Assembly (NCBI RefSeq): GCF_030506305.1 | Contig: NZ_CP119421.1 | Location: 1,768,501 to 1,832,500, forward strand | DNA from: Porifericola rhodea | GTDB lineage: Bacteria; Bacteroidota; Bacteroidia; Cytophagales; Cyclobacteriaceae | Length of the DNA stretch: 64,000 nucleotides | Direction: 5' to 3' | Part shown: positions 1 to 9,520 of the stretch, one piece after another | How the letters are laid out: the number at the start of each line of letters is the position of its first letter | How positions within the stretch are numbered: position 1 is the stretch's first letter | Made by a program: the position numbers and the translations under genes | Notes under the pieces: generated by a model | The model's database searches: none | What the model was told of the DNA's origin: nothing | What the model saw: the letters and a program-made list of their open reading frames with translations, nothing else

Positions 1-9
1 ATAAAAGCT

Positions 10-915
10 ATGAAATCTTATCGCTTATCGCACCTTAAGCAGCTAGAAGCAGAAGCCATTTTTATCATGCGTGAAGTAGCCTCTCAATTTGAAAAACCCG
101 TACTGCTTTTTTCAGGAGGTAAAGATTCTATCTGCATGGTAAGACTGGCCCAAAAAGCATTCTGGCCTGCCAAGTTGCCTTTTCCGCTTATGCATATAGA
201 TACTGGACACAACTTTCCTGAAACTATAGAGTTTCGCGACAGGCTTGTTGAGGAGATTGGTGCACAGCTAATTGTAAAAAAAGTTCAGGACTCTATTGAT
301 AAGGGAAGAGTAGTAGAAGAAAAAGGTCCAAATGCAAGTAGAAATGCTCTACAGACAGTAACCTTGCTTGATGGTATAGAAGAGCATCAGTTTGACGCTG
401 CGTTTGGTGGAGCCCGTAGAGATGAGGAAAAGGCAAGAGCAAAAGAAAGATTCTTTTCTCATCGTGATGAGTTTGGTCAGTGGAACCCTCGTAACCAGCG
501 CCCTGAGCTTTGGAATATTTTCAATGGCAAAAAAAATGTAGGCGAACACTTTAGAGTATTTCCATTAAGCAACTGGACAGAGATGGATGTATGGCAATAT
601 ATTGCAGCAGAAAAAATGGATATTCCTGAGATATATTTCTCTCATGACCGTGAGGTAGTAGAGCGCAATGGTGTAATTCTGGCTAAATCAGAATTTATCA
701 GTTTGCAGAAAGAAGAAAAGTACGAAACAAGACGTATCCGCTTTAGAACAGTTGGTGATATGACCTGTACAGGTGCTGTAGAATCTGATGCAGGCGATCT
801 GCAATCCATAATTCAGGAAGTAGCTGCTGCCAAGGTCACCGAAAGAGGAGGTAGAGCTGATGATAAACGCTCCGAAGCAGCCATGGAAGACCGTAAAAAA
901 CTAGGCTACTTCTAG
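10..915 (+). CDS. cysD: Sulfate adenylyltransferase subunit 2 (CysD)
   Basis: Small catalytic subunit of ATP sulfurylase, which makes adenosine 5'-phosphosulfate from sulfate and ATP in the cytoplasm, the first step of sulfate assimilation. The 301-residue length is normal for the family. The PP-loop LFSGGKDSICMV lies at about residues 33-44, and the conserved FGGARRDEEKARAKER stretch follows at about 132-147. The ATG start is the only sensible one. The gene is followed after 36 bases by cysN, its GTPase partner, so the two form one transcript. Partner genes for APS or PAPS reduction are not seen in the window and may lie just upstream of its left edge. Identity is firm. Confidence 0.97.
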   Translation: MKSYRLSHLKQLEAEAIFIMREVASQFEKPVLLFSGGKDSICMVRLAQKAFWPAKLPFPLMHIDTGHNFPETIEFRDRLVEEIGAQLIVKKVQDSIDKGRVVEEKGPNASRNALQTVTLLDGIEEHQFDAAFGGARRDEEKARAKERFFSHRDEFGQWNPRNQRPELWNIFNGKKNVGEHFRVFPLSNWTEMDVWQYIAAEKMDIPEIYFSHDREVVERNGVILAKSEFISLQKEEKYETRRIRFRTVGDMTCTGAVESDAGDLQSIIQEVAAAKVTERGGRADDKRSEAAMEDRKKLGYF

Positions 916-951
916 AAAGAAACTTTTCCGCCAAAGCCAAAACTTTTAGCA

Positions 952-2238
952 ATGAACCAAGAATCAACAAAAGAGGTAAACGAACAATATCTAAATATGG
1001 ACCTGCTGCGCTTTACTACAGCAGGAAGTGTGGATGACGGAAAAAGTACCCTGATCGGAAGGTTACTTTACGATAGCAAAGCGATCTTTGAAGATCAGAT
1101 GGATGCAGTGCAACGTGCCAGCTTAGGAAGTGGTGACGAAAACATTAATCTTGCCCTTCTTACCGATGGTCTTCGTGACGAAAGAGAGCAGGGAATTACA
1201 ATTGATGTTGCTTACCGTTATTTTGCTACGCCAAAGCGCAAATTTATTATCGCCGACACTCCCGGCCATATTCAGTATACCAGAAATATGGTTACAGGAG
1301 CATCTACTGCCAACCTTGCTATTGTGTTAGTAGATGCCCGCCACGGTGTAGTAGAACAAACCTGCCGCCATGCTTTTATCGCTTCTCTCCTACGTATTCA
1401 GCATTTAGTCTTGTGTATTAATAAAATGGACCTGGTAGACTATAGCGAAGAGGCGTTTGAAAAAATCAAAGCTGACTTTGAAGACTTCAGCTCCAAATTG
1501 GATATACCAGATATTCGTTATATTCCTATTAGCGCACTAAAAGGAGATAACGTAGTGCATAAGTCGGAGAACATGCCTTGGTACGAAGGCTCCAGCTTGC
1601 TGTATGCTTTGGAGAATGTACAAATTGCCAGCGACTACAACTTTATAGACTCTCGCTTTCCGGTACAAAGAGTAATCCGCCCGCAGTCTGATAAGTTTCA
1701 TGACTATCGTGGATACGGAGGCCGTGTAGCTGGTGGAGTATTTAAACCAGGTGATGATGTAATAGTACAGCCATCGGGTCTTACTTCTAAAATTAAATCT
1801 ATAGAAACTATGGACGGAAAGCAGGAAGAAGCTTATCCTCCAATGGCAGTTTCTTTAACTTTGGAAGATGATATAGACATTACCCGAGGAGATACCATTT
1901 GTAAGCCTGATAACCAGCCTACTGTAGGTCAGGATATTGAGGTAATGCTATGCTGGTTAAATGAGAAAAAATTACAACCCGGTGGCAAATATGCTATTAA
2001 GCATACGACCAAAGATGCCCGCTGTATAGTAAAAGAAGTGAAATACAAAGTCAACATCAACACTCTACATAGACTGGAAGATGATAAAGAAATTGGCTTG
2101 AACGATATCGGAAGAGTTTTGATTCGTACTACTTCTCCCCTTATCTATGACAGCTATAAGAAGAACAGAACTACCGGAAGTATGATTCTGATAGATGAAT
2201 ATACCAACGAAACAGTTGGAGCTGGAATGATCATCTAA
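952..2238 (+). CDS. cysN: Sulfate adenylyltransferase subunit 1 (CysN), GTPase
   Basis: Large GTP-hydrolysing subunit of ATP sulfurylase; it couples GTP hydrolysis to APS synthesis by CysD. An EF-Tu-like G domain is clear: G1 GSVDDGKSTLIGRLL near residue 25, G3 DTPGH near 103, G4 NKMD near 158, followed by beta-barrel domains. At 428 residues it ends after the barrels, so it lacks the C-terminal APS kinase domain of the fused CysNC form; PAPS formation, if used, needs a separate CysC. It is the last gene of the cysDN unit and is followed by a strong hairpin terminator. Confidence 0.96.
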   Translation: MNQESTKEVNEQYLNMDLLRFTTAGSVDDGKSTLIGRLLYDSKAIFEDQMDAVQRASLGSGDENINLALLTDGLRDEREQGITIDVAYRYFATPKRKFIIADTPGHIQYTRNMVTGASTANLAIVLVDARHGVVEQTCRHAFIASLLRIQHLVLCINKMDLVDYSEEAFEKIKADFEDFSSKLDIPDIRYIPISALKGDNVVHKSENMPWYEGSSLLYALENVQIASDYNFIDSRFPVQRVIRPQSDKFHDYRGYGGRVAGGVFKPGDDVIVQPSGLTSKIKSIETMDGKQEEAYPPMAVSLTLEDDIDITRGDTICKPDNQPTVGQDIEVMLCWLNEKKLQPGGKYAIKHTTKDARCIVKEVKYKVNINTLHRLEDDKEIGLNDIGRVLIRTTSPLIYDSYKKNRTTGSMILIDEYTNETVGAGMII

Positions 2239-2264
2239 ATCATCATATATTCCTTAATAAAGCA

Positions 2265-2300
2265 AAAGCCCTCAGCTAACATTAGCGAGGGCTTTCTTTT
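2265..2300 (+). terminator. Terminator after cysN, probably bidirectional
   Basis: The inverted repeat AAAGCCCTC / GAGGGCTTT, extended inward by GCTA/TAGC, is followed by CTTTTTG. It sits between the convergent cysN and sugar dehydrogenase genes and can serve both. Confidence 0.8.
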
Positions 2301-2323
2301 TGCCTAAGTTTATAGGCTAGCTT

Positions 2324-5300
2324 TTATCGGCTAGCCATTTTTTTGTTATTATCGTTATTAAAGTATATCCAGTCAATACCTGCCTGACCTTCTGCCTCTC
2401 CATCAGTACTTACCACAAAATACAGATCATGCTTACCAGAGGGTATATTATTGAGAGCAAGCCTTACTTCTTTTAGTTGCGCAGGCGATGATATGCTGGG
2501 GATAGCCTGAGTGGCTATAGTTTTTCCATCGGCACCGTCAACTTTCACATGAAGTGTATAACCAGCAGCGGTAGCTCCCATGCGTACATTAAGGCTACTT
2601 ACTCCTTTCAGATCAATATTATTGAAGCTAAAATAACTTCCATCTTTAAGCCCTGTCATAAGGGTGTTGTTTTCTACTGTGCGAGCACTGGCGTTATGTC
2701 TAACATCAAAAGATTCTGCTTCTACTTTAGGATTACGAAGTTCCAGCGTAGTTTCTGCTGCTAACGGACCTACTACCTCTCCCCCTTTATCTGTATAGCT
2801 TACCTTGAAAACGTATTTTCCGCCAGGCATTTCTTTATGTTCATCTAGAGGCAAAGTACCGCTAAGTGGAAGCTGAGCACCTTGCGCATCTAGTGAAAGA
2901 AGATAGTCTACTATAATACCGGCTTCTTCTTCAGTAACTACCTGAGCTGGCATAGCACGGTCTCCCCAGTTACCACTACCTCCTTTAAGGATTTTGTTTA
3001 CCAGCATAGCTCTGTTTTCGTCATTAGTTTCATAACGCTTAGCTACATCATTATAAGCTGGGCCCACAGATTGCTTTTCAAAAGAATGGCATGCCTTACA
3101 ACCACTATCTTCAATTAAAGATAAGCCACTAAGCGATGATTTATGCCCTAAGTCATCTTCTGCAATGCTACCATCCATGCTATAAGCAAATGTAAAATTC
3201 ACCCTGGCAGATGATATTCTACCATCAGCAACGCTTCCATCTTCTTTATCGGTAACATTAATGTTGTAGTCTAAGGGCATACCATCCCAATAAAAGGATG
3301 TATTAGAATTTAATGCAATCTCTATTTCAGGACGTTGATTACCAACCTGTATAGTTATGTCCTGTACATCATTATCGCCCTCCGCATCGGTTACGGTTAG
3401 CTTTACATCGTATATACCAGGCTCTTCAAAAGTAAACGATGGCTTAGCCTCAGTAGACTGTTCTTCTTGTCCGGTAAATGACCAGCTGTAGCTTAGTTCG
3501 TCTCCTTCGTCATAATCGTAGCTTTCTTCAGCAGAAAATTCTACTGTAAAAGGTGCTGCTCCTATAGTTTCGTTAGCAGCAATACGTGCTACCGGTGCAC
3601 GATTACCTTCAGCATAGCTAATGCGAGATAGTGAAGCATCTGGATTTGCTGCAAACCAATCGGCACCATACTCCAGTAAATAGATGGTTCCATCGTGCCC
3701 CATCTCCATATCTATAATTTTGCTGAAGTCAAATGAGTCTACGAAAGGTTCAAGTCTTTGAAGATCTCCATTCTGGTCAAGGGTAACAGCAATAATCCAG
3801 TTTCTTATCCAGTCGTATATAAATAGTTTATCGTCGTAATATTTGGGCAGGCGGTGTTCTGCATGCTCATATTTCTCGTAATGGTATACAGGACCAGCCA
3901 TAGCATTACGTCCTCCGGTTTTTACGATAGGAAACTCTTCCGACTCATCATAAGGATACCAGATTAGTGATTTCTTGAAGGGAGGAAGTTTTTTTCTACC
4001 TGTATTGTTAGGGGAATCATTGATCGCGCCATTAAAATCAAAATAGTCGCCAATTTCACCTGTCTCAAAGTTATAATCACGGTAAGGGCGGTTGCCTCTA
4101 AAATAAGGCCAGCCATAGAAACCTGCTTCTTTAGCCTGCTTTACTTCATCAAAACCCATAGTTCCTTGATCTCCATCTAAACGAGCATCTGGCCCAACAT
4201 CTCCCCAGTACAACCAACCAGTTTCCTGGTCTACACTAATACGATAGCTGTTACGCGTACCCATAACAAAAATTTCCGGACGGCTTAAAGGGTCATTTTT
4301 TGGGAAGAGGTTTCCATCAGGAATAGAGTAGGTAGCGTCCTCGTGCACCTCAATCCTTAAAATTTTACCTCTCAAATCATTCGTATTACCAGAAGAACCT
4401 TGTGCATCAAAAGGTGCTCTGCCCGGTCTCTCATCTATAGGGGCGAAACCATTAGATTTGAAAGGGTTTGTATCGTCGCCAGTAGAAAGGTAAAGTAAAC
4501 CATCTGGGCCAAACGCAATAGATCCACCAGTATGGCAGCACTCTTCACGCTGCACATCTACCTGTAGTATAATCTTCTCAGATGACATGATCAGGCTGTC
4601 GTCCAGCAGAAGGAAACGTGAAAGGTTTTGTACGGGCTCATCCCCTTCCGGAGAGTAGTACATGTAAATCCAATGATTGTAATAAAAGTCAGGATCTTTA
4701 GCAATACCCATCAGACCATCTTCAAACTGAGTATGTACGTTAAGCTGTGCTATCTGGCGCATACTTCCATCTTCTGGGTAGTACATTTTTACAGCTCCTT
4801 TACGTTCAGTAAATATTACTTTACCATCAGGAAGTACAGCTAACTCTGTAGGCTCATCCAGTGGACCGGGTACAAGAACTTCTTTCAGGAATCTATTTTC
4901 TTCAGGAGTCCTCAACGAACGAGCCTTATCATAGTTTAGGTGGTTATCTGCAATAGCGTACTCTATTCCTTTAAGCAGGTAATCCTGTAGTATCTGCTGG
5001 TCTAAATTTACAGACACATTTTTGCCATCCATATAAAATATGTGTCCGCCATCATAATTGCCAGACCAGGCATTAACACCTTCGGGACTAGTATTTTCTC
5101 CATCGTTATTGGTGAGTTGTACAGGCGTTTCCTGATATTCAGGATTTTGTACTTCGTCCGACTTAGTCATAGACAGTAGTGCTTCGTACCAGGGCCAGGT
5201 GTATTTGGCATTTATAGGGGCATTAACGCCTACCAAACCACCACCCGCTTGCACAAAACGCTCAATATCGGTCTGCTGCCATACGTTTAAAGAGTCTGCC

Positions 5301-5566
5301 TTGCTTCCTAAAAACAGTAAAGCGCTATAATTCTGTAAATTTTCTTCTTTGAGCAAATCAGGTTGGCTGGTAGTATCTACGGCAAAATTATTCTGTTCGC
5401 CTAACTGATTAATTACAGAAAGTCCGGTAGGGAGCTGTTTTCCTTCAGGCTGAAAATAAACGAGAACTTTGCGATCTCTATGCTCACTGCAAGAAGAAAT
5501 GATGAAAGCAAAGCTGAGTAGAAAGAGTAAGCTCCTAATAAAAGGCTGGGATTGTTTATGTGTCAT
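2324..5566 (-). CDS. Secreted lipoprotein: ThuA / PQQ-type sugar dehydrogenase / PKD / cytochrome c / CBM-like fusion
   Basis: Multidomain envelope sugar oxidase of about 1,080 residues. After a lipoprotein signal ending in IISSC, the order is: ThuA-like glutamine-amidotransferase fold (about 35-205), glucose/sorbosone dehydrogenase beta-propeller (about 230-655, with GDDTNPF and DLRGKILRI stretches), a PKD domain (about 655-745), a class I cytochrome c (CKACH haem motif near 825, with a downstream AMPAQ methionine), and a C-terminal beta-sandwich resembling CBM6-type domains. The reading frame is open to a TTG at 5602, but the ATG at 5566 puts the signal peptide at the N terminus and is preferred. 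By family knowledge the propeller oxidises a sugar with PQQ and passes electrons to the haem. The substrate is unknown. Confidence 0.88.
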   Translation of the reverse strand: MTHKQSQPFIRSLLFLLSFAFIISSCSEHRDRKVLVYFQPEGKQLPTGLSVINQLGEQNNFAVDTTSQPDLLKEENLQNYSALLFLGSKADSLNVWQQTDIERFVQAGGGLVGVNAPINAKYTWPWYEALLSMTKSDEVQNPEYQETPVQLTNNDGENTSPEGVNAWSGNYDGGHIFYMDGKNVSVNLDQQILQDYLLKGIEYAIADNHLNYDKARSLRTPEENRFLKEVLVPGPLDEPTELAVLPDGKVIFTERKGAVKMYYPEDGSMRQIAQLNVHTQFEDGLMGIAKDPDFYYNHWIYMYYSPEGDEPVQNLSRFLLLDDSLIMSSEKIILQVDVQREECCHTGGSIAFGPDGLLYLSTGDDTNPFKSNGFAPIDERPGRAPFDAQGSSGNTNDLRGKILRIEVHEDATYSIPDGNLFPKNDPLSRPEIFVMGTRNSYRISVDQETGWLYWGDVGPDARLDGDQGTMGFDEVKQAKEAGFYGWPYFRGNRPYRDYNFETGEIGDYFDFNGAINDSPNNTGRKKLPPFKKSLIWYPYDESEEFPIVKTGGRNAMAGPVYHYEKYEHAEHRLPKYYDDKLFIYDWIRNWIIAVTLDQNGDLQRLEPFVDSFDFSKIIDMEMGHDGTIYLLEYGADWFAANPDASLSRISYAEGNRAPVARIAANETIGAAPFTVEFSAEESYDYDEGDELSYSWSFTGQEEQSTEAKPSFTFEEPGIYDVKLTVTDAEGDNDVQDITIQVGNQRPEIEIALNSNTSFYWDGMPLDYNINVTDKEDGSVADGRISSARVNFTFAYSMDGSIAEDDLGHKSSLSGLSLIEDSGCKACHSFEKQSVGPAYNDVAKRYETNDENRAMLVNKILKGGSGNWGDRAMPAQVVTEEEAGIIVDYLLSLDAQGAQLPLSGTLPLDEHKEMPGGKYVFKVSYTDKGGEVVGPLAAETTLELRNPKVEAESFDVRHNASARTVENNTLMTGLKDGSYFSFNNIDLKGVSSLNVRMGATAAGYTLHVKVDGADGKTIATQAIPSISSPAQLKEVRLALNNIPSGKHDLYFVVSTDGEAEGQAGIDWIYFNNDNNKKMASR

Positions 5567-5722
5567 GATGAGGGTTATTTGAAAAGCTAAATGCTTAAGC
5601 AATAAACGATTGCATACTAAATTACTTTGAATGCATGTACTAAACTATAATTATGACAAAATTAGTTTCTAATTTATACTTCAGATTCAGAATATCCGAA
5701 TTTATAGTTATACCCGGACAAA

Positions 5723-5750
5723 AAAAGCACCGACTGTAGCCGGTGCTTTT
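5723..5750 (-). terminator. Terminator of the DUF1080/isomerase operon
   Basis: On the minus strand the hairpin AAAGCACCG / CGGTGCTTT is followed by a run of T. It lies just past the stop of the DUF1080 gene and upstream of the sugar dehydrogenase gene, so the two transcripts are probably separate. Confidence 0.8.
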
Positions 5751-5776
5751 ATATCTTCACTTAATAAGATACTTTC

Positions 5777-6499
5777 TTATAGCTCACGTATGCGTATGTT
5801 GCGGAAAGAAACCTTATCGCCATGATCTTGTAAAGCTATATGACCTTTATCGGCAGTACCATAAGCAGGAAACTCAGCAAACTTGCTGTTGGCTACTGAG
5901 TCTGCCCAGGCCTGAGAGTGTAGTTCGTATTCCACTACTTTTTCTCCATTCAGGTAATGCTCAACCTGGTTACCCTTTACAATCAGGCGAGTAGTATTCC
6001 ACTCACCTGCAGGTTTTACAGTCTCTTTTGTAGACTGTTGCACGTCATAATTGTCACCAGAACGGTGCTTACGGTACTGAGCATCAGGATGGCGCTCATT
6101 GTCTAGAAGTTGGTACTCCGGACCGGTATGGTATACAGCGCCAAGAGAGTCAGCTTCTACTACATTGAAAAACAGGCCGCTGTTTCCTCCTTCAGAAATT
6201 TTCCACTCCAGCTCCAGTTCAAAATCATCGTACTGTTTTTTGGTAATGATATCTCCTCCACCCTTTCCGGTAAGTACCAGGGCACCATCTTGCATTTGCC
6301 ACTTAGAAGAAATACTATCAGCGCGATAGTTTCTCCAGTTGTCAGGAGAGGTAATTTCTTCCCACTCACTGGTGTTTTCTGCTGTAGGTTCAGCAGTTTG
6401 TGCATTTCCTTCTTCGTTTTCGCTTTGTCCGGAAGGACCACAAGATACGGCTAGAAGAGCCATCATCAGTAGGCCAAGAGGCCATCCATTCATTTTCAT
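5777..6499 (-). CDS. DUF1080 (3-keto-disaccharide hydrolase family) lipoprotein
   Basis: A 240-residue lipoprotein: signal LGLLMMALLAVSC, then a low-complexity Glu/Thr-rich linker to about residue 45, then one DUF1080 concanavalin-like beta-sandwich. The family signature is seen in the ELEWKISEGGNSGLFF stretch and in the C-terminal GHIALQDHGDKVSFRNI stretch. Members of this family (Pfam 3-keto-disaccharide hydrolase) cleave 3-keto-glycosides or related sugars. It follows the isomerase gene after a 26-base gap, so the two are co-transcribed. The exact substrate cannot be read from the sequence. Confidence 0.9.
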   Translation of the reverse strand: MKMNGWPLGLLMMALLAVSCGPSGQSENEEGNAQTAEPTAENTSEWEEITSPDNWRNYRADSISSKWQMQDGALVLTGKGGGDIITKKQYDDFELELEWKISEGGNSGLFFNVVEADSLGAVYHTGPEYQLLDNERHPDAQYRKHRSGDNYDVQQSTKETVKPAGEWNTTRLIVKGNQVEHYLNGEKVVEYELHSQAWADSVANSKFAEFPAYGTADKGHIALQDHGDKVSFRNIRIREL

Positions 6500-6525
6500 A
6501 AGTGTATAATTAACTAGGTTAAGAT

Positions 6526-7581
6526 TTAAGATAGTCCTAAGATTTTCTTATTGGTTTCGTCGTCGGATTTGCCACCAGCAAAGTCGTCAAAAGCTTTCTC
6601 TGTTACCTGTATAATATGATCCTGGATGAATGGGGCTCCTTCTAAAGCACCTTGCTCAGGGTGCTTCATACAGCATTCCCACTCTAATACTGCCCATCCG
6701 TCAAAATCATACTGGGTAAGCTTGCTAAATATTGTACTAAAATCTACCTGACCATCGCCCAGTGAACGGAAACGTCCAGGACGGTCTATCCAATCCTGAT
6801 AGCCTCCATACACGCCAGATCTTCCGGTAGGGTTAAATTCCGCGTCTTTTACGTGGAACATTTTGATAAAGTCATGATAGATATCAATGTAATCTATGTA
6901 ATCCAGCTGCTGTAGTACAAAGTGGCTTGGATCATAAAGGATATTAGCACGTTTATGGTTACCAGTGGCCTCCAAAAAGCGCTCAAAAGTAACGCCATCA
7001 TGTAGATCTTCACCAGGGTGGATCTCGTAGCAGACATCTACTCCGTTTTCATCAAATGCATTAAGTATAGGCTTCCAGCGATCGGCAAGTTCTTTAAAAG
7101 CCAGGTCTACGATACCAGGCGTGCGCTGTGGCCAGGGATACATATATGGCCAAACCAGAGCACCAGAAAAAGTGGCATGTACTTTAAATCCAAAGTTACG
7201 GCTGGCTTTGGCAGCCATCATCATCTGGTTTACTGCCCACTCCTGGCGCGCTTTAGGGTTGTTATGTACTTTTTCTGGAGCAAAAGCATCATACATCTTA
7301 TCGTAAGCAGGATGTACGGCTACCAGCTGCCCCTGTAAGTGAGTAGATAACTCAGTAATTTCTACACCTGCTTCGCGTGCTTTGCCCTGTAGCTCATCAC
7401 AATAGTCTTTGCTTTCTGCAGCTTTTTCTAAATCTATGCAACGAGGGTCAAATGTAGGCACCTGTACCCCTTTGTAACCAGCTTCTGCCATCCATTTGCA
7501 GGCATTTTCAAAAGTATCAAAAGGAGCTTCGTCGCTCATAAATTGCGCTAAAAAAACGGCAGGACCTTTAATAGTTTTCAT
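6526..7581 (-). CDS. Sugar phosphate isomerase/epimerase family TIM-barrel protein
   Basis: Cytoplasmic xylose-isomerase-like AP-endonuclease-2 fold protein of 351 residues without a signal peptide. Likely metal-binding segments are visible in order: VEITELSTHLQGQL, CYEIHPGEDL, YDPSHFVLQQLDYIDYI, MFHVKDAEF and VLEWECCMK near the C terminus. Such enzymes isomerise or epimerise keto-sugars at a divalent metal site. It is the first gene of a two-gene operon with the DUF1080 lipoprotein, which suggests it handles the sugar released outside. Start at ATG 7581; a promoter-like element lies about 50 bases upstream. Confidence 0.9.
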   Translation of the reverse strand: MKTIKGPAVFLAQFMSDEAPFDTFENACKWMAEAGYKGVQVPTFDPRCIDLEKAAESKDYCDELQGKAREAGVEITELSTHLQGQLVAVHPAYDKMYDAFAPEKVHNNPKARQEWAVNQMMMAAKASRNFGFKVHATFSGALVWPYMYPWPQRTPGIVDLAFKELADRWKPILNAFDENGVDVCYEIHPGEDLHDGVTFERFLEATGNHKRANILYDPSHFVLQQLDYIDYIDIYHDFIKMFHVKDAEFNPTGRSGVYGGYQDWIDRPGRFRSLGDGQVDFSTIFSKLTQYDFDGWAVLEWECCMKHPEQGALEGAPFIQDHIIQVTEKAFDDFAGGKSDDETNKKILGLS

Positions 7582-7626
7582 AAGGAATTAGGTTGCGGTT
7601 AAGGTTCAACGAAAAAATTTAATGGC

Positions 7627-7657
7627 TAAAATTAAGGTTTATTTTAGCTTATTCAAA
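7627..7657 (-). promoter_or_regulatory. Candidate promoter of the isomerase/DUF1080 operon
   Basis: On the minus strand TTTG (7654-7657) is followed after 19 bases by TAATTTTA (7627-7634), a 7/8 match to the Bacteroidota -7 element TAnnTTTG. A start of transcription near 7620 would leave a 40-base leader. Confidence 0.45.
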
Positions 7658-7851
7658 TCACAGTAGGTACAACTTAAACAGTCCATGTATGCAGATAGGG
7701 CTAATTATTCTTGTATTAATGTCAGACACAAAAACAGGAAAGCCATTTGGCTTAGCTTACCTGAGTAGTGCTGCTAATTACAGAGTAGGACACCTGAGCA
7801 AAGTAACTTAAAATATTTTGGCTAAAGTAAACCTCCTCCTGGGTATGGCGC

Positions 7852-8892
7852 TCACTTTTTGCCTACCACCTGAGCATGCCGGGGTATAGAACGTAGCCAG
7901 ATAGTTTTGCTGGCTTTAAAACCTGCCTGCTTTTGCCAGCCAGCCATTTCTTTCACTGACCAGGTACCGGAGCGGCTGGTGGCAGCAAAGTAAAGGTCCA
8001 ATAAGGCAAGGTGGTCACCCTTACGCACACGCTCATCTCGCACATAATCCTGAATGATAAAATGGCCTCCGGGTTTTAATGCCTCATAAATACGACTTGC
8101 TAACTCTATATTGGTTTCTGCATCAAAGTGATGCAACAGGCTGGAAATAAAGATAACATCATATTGCGACTGACCTAAATCGGTTGTTAGCACATTACCT
8201 GCCTGGTATTGTACTCTATTGCCCATTTGCTCTTCTGCCAAAAGAGGGCTGGCATACTTTATAGCTTCGGGTAAGTCCAGTATGGTAGCATTAAGTTGAG
8301 CATGTTTTTTACAAAGGCTTGCAGAGTAATATCCATGTGAACCTCCAATATCCAGAAGTTGGCTTGCGCCTTTTGGAACAGGTGTGCGTTTGGCCACCTC
8401 CCAGGCAGAAACTCTGGCGACCGCACGCATCCCTTTCTGGTAGGTGTTCCACTCATCATCACTTAAAACCTGATGCATTTCAGCGGGCTGTCCATGGCGC
8501 ACGTAGTCTTCGTAATGCTCTACCAGCTTCCATTCTACAAACTGGAGCATCATTTTATCATAAATAGAATGCTTGCTGCTCTTGAGCATCCACTTACGTG
8601 AGAGTTTGGTAAGGCTGTAATCTTTGTTTGCTTCCTGGCTTAAGTAACCCAGATGGACCAGAGAGTTTAGTAACTTTTTAGTGGCCTCTGTATCTGAGCC
8701 ACATCGCTGAGCTACATGAGCGGCCGAAGCAGATTGCTGAGCAAGTGCCTCAAAAATGCCAAGTTTGGCACCTACCATAATGGTCCGCGCCATCATAAAG
8801 GCTACATGCGTATCACTGATGGGTGTAGGAGCTATACCCAGCCATAGCGCCAGGCGTTCTAGTAAATTTTCAGGAACAGAGGTTAGTTTCAT
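7852..8892 (-). CDS. SAM-dependent O-methyltransferase-like protein
   Basis: A 346-residue class I methyltransferase of the plant-caffeate / acetylserotonin O-methyltransferase type. An N-terminal winged-helix dimerisation domain covers about residues 20-110. The Rossmann domain starts at the SAM-binding loop LLDIGGSHGYYSASL (about 182), followed by ATILDLPEAI and the post-motif SSLLHHFDAE and LKPGGHFIIQDY. The substrate is unknown; the family acts on small hydroxylated molecules, and in bacteria often on quinones, pigments or secondary metabolites. It stands alone, divergent from a Nudix gene. Confidence 0.85.
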   Translation of the reverse strand: MKLTSVPENLLERLALWLGIAPTPISDTHVAFMMARTIMVGAKLGIFEALAQQSASAAHVAQRCGSDTEATKKLLNSLVHLGYLSQEANKDYSLTKLSRKWMLKSSKHSIYDKMMLQFVEWKLVEHYEDYVRHGQPAEMHQVLSDDEWNTYQKGMRAVARVSAWEVAKRTPVPKGASQLLDIGGSHGYYSASLCKKHAQLNATILDLPEAIKYASPLLAEEQMGNRVQYQAGNVLTTDLGQSQYDVIFISSLLHHFDAETNIELASRIYEALKPGGHFIIQDYVRDERVRKGDHLALLDLYFAATSRSGTWSVKEMAGWQKQAGFKASKTIWLRSIPRHAQVVGKK

Positions 8893-8997
8893 GCATAGAC
8901 AAACCAGAGATAAAGTAGATAGTTAATAAAAAGTAATTTCATTTAGTCTTCTCTCTACTCATTACGTATAAGTGGGGTTTGAATAAACGGAGGTTCC

Positions 8998-9492
8998 ATG
9001 CAAATATCCGAAGGTTTAAAAAGGGTAGCTACCCTTTGCGTGCTGAAGCACGAGCAAAATTTTTTATTATTAAAGCGCTTAAAAGAACCGAATAAAAATC
9101 AGTATACTCCGGTAGGAGGCAAACTTGACCCTTATGAAAGCCCAAAACAGGCTGCAATACGAGAAACTTTTGAAGAAAGCGGGGTGCGTGTACCTGATAT
9201 GAAATACTGCGGGTTGCTTACAGAAAGTTCTCCAAAAAAATACAACTGGGTAAGCTATGTATACTTGGCAGAAATAGACTTTATTACACCCCCACGCTGT
9301 AATGAAGGAGAGTTAGCCTGGGTCAATTTTGCTGAGGTTTTGAAAGTCCCTACCCCCAAAACGGACTGGTATATATACAAATATATACTGGAGAAACAGG
9401 CTTTTGCCTTTAGTGCAATATATGACGATAAGCTCACACTTCTGGAAATGAAAGAAGAAATAAAGGATGAGCTTGTTTATGCTCTAAGCTGA
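8998..9492 (+). CDS. Nudix hydrolase, 8-oxo-dGTP diphosphatase-like
   Basis: A 164-residue Nudix protein. The Nudix box matches the consensus exactly: GKLDPYE, seven residues, then RETFEESGV (about residues 42-63). The opening RVATLCVLKHEQNFLLLKR and the small size resemble MutT/YtkD-like oxidised-nucleotide pyrophosphatases, so removal of damaged dNTPs is likely but not proven. It is convergent with the RDD gene, 28 bases away, with no clear terminator between. Confidence 0.85.
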   Translation: MQISEGLKRVATLCVLKHEQNFLLLKRLKEPNKNQYTPVGGKLDPYESPKQAAIRETFEESGVRVPDMKYCGLLTESSPKKYNWVSYVYLAEIDFITPPRCNEGELAWVNFAEVLKVPTPKTDWYIYKYILEKQAFAFSAIYDDKLTLLEMKEEIKDELVYALS

Positions 9493-9520
9493 ACTACTGT
9501 ACTTTTTCAGGAATTATCGG

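Noticed and set aside
7737..7757. Hairpin AAGCC-ATTT-GGCTT after the methyltransferase gene
   Set aside because: Only 5 bp, with no T run on either strand; not enough to call a terminator.
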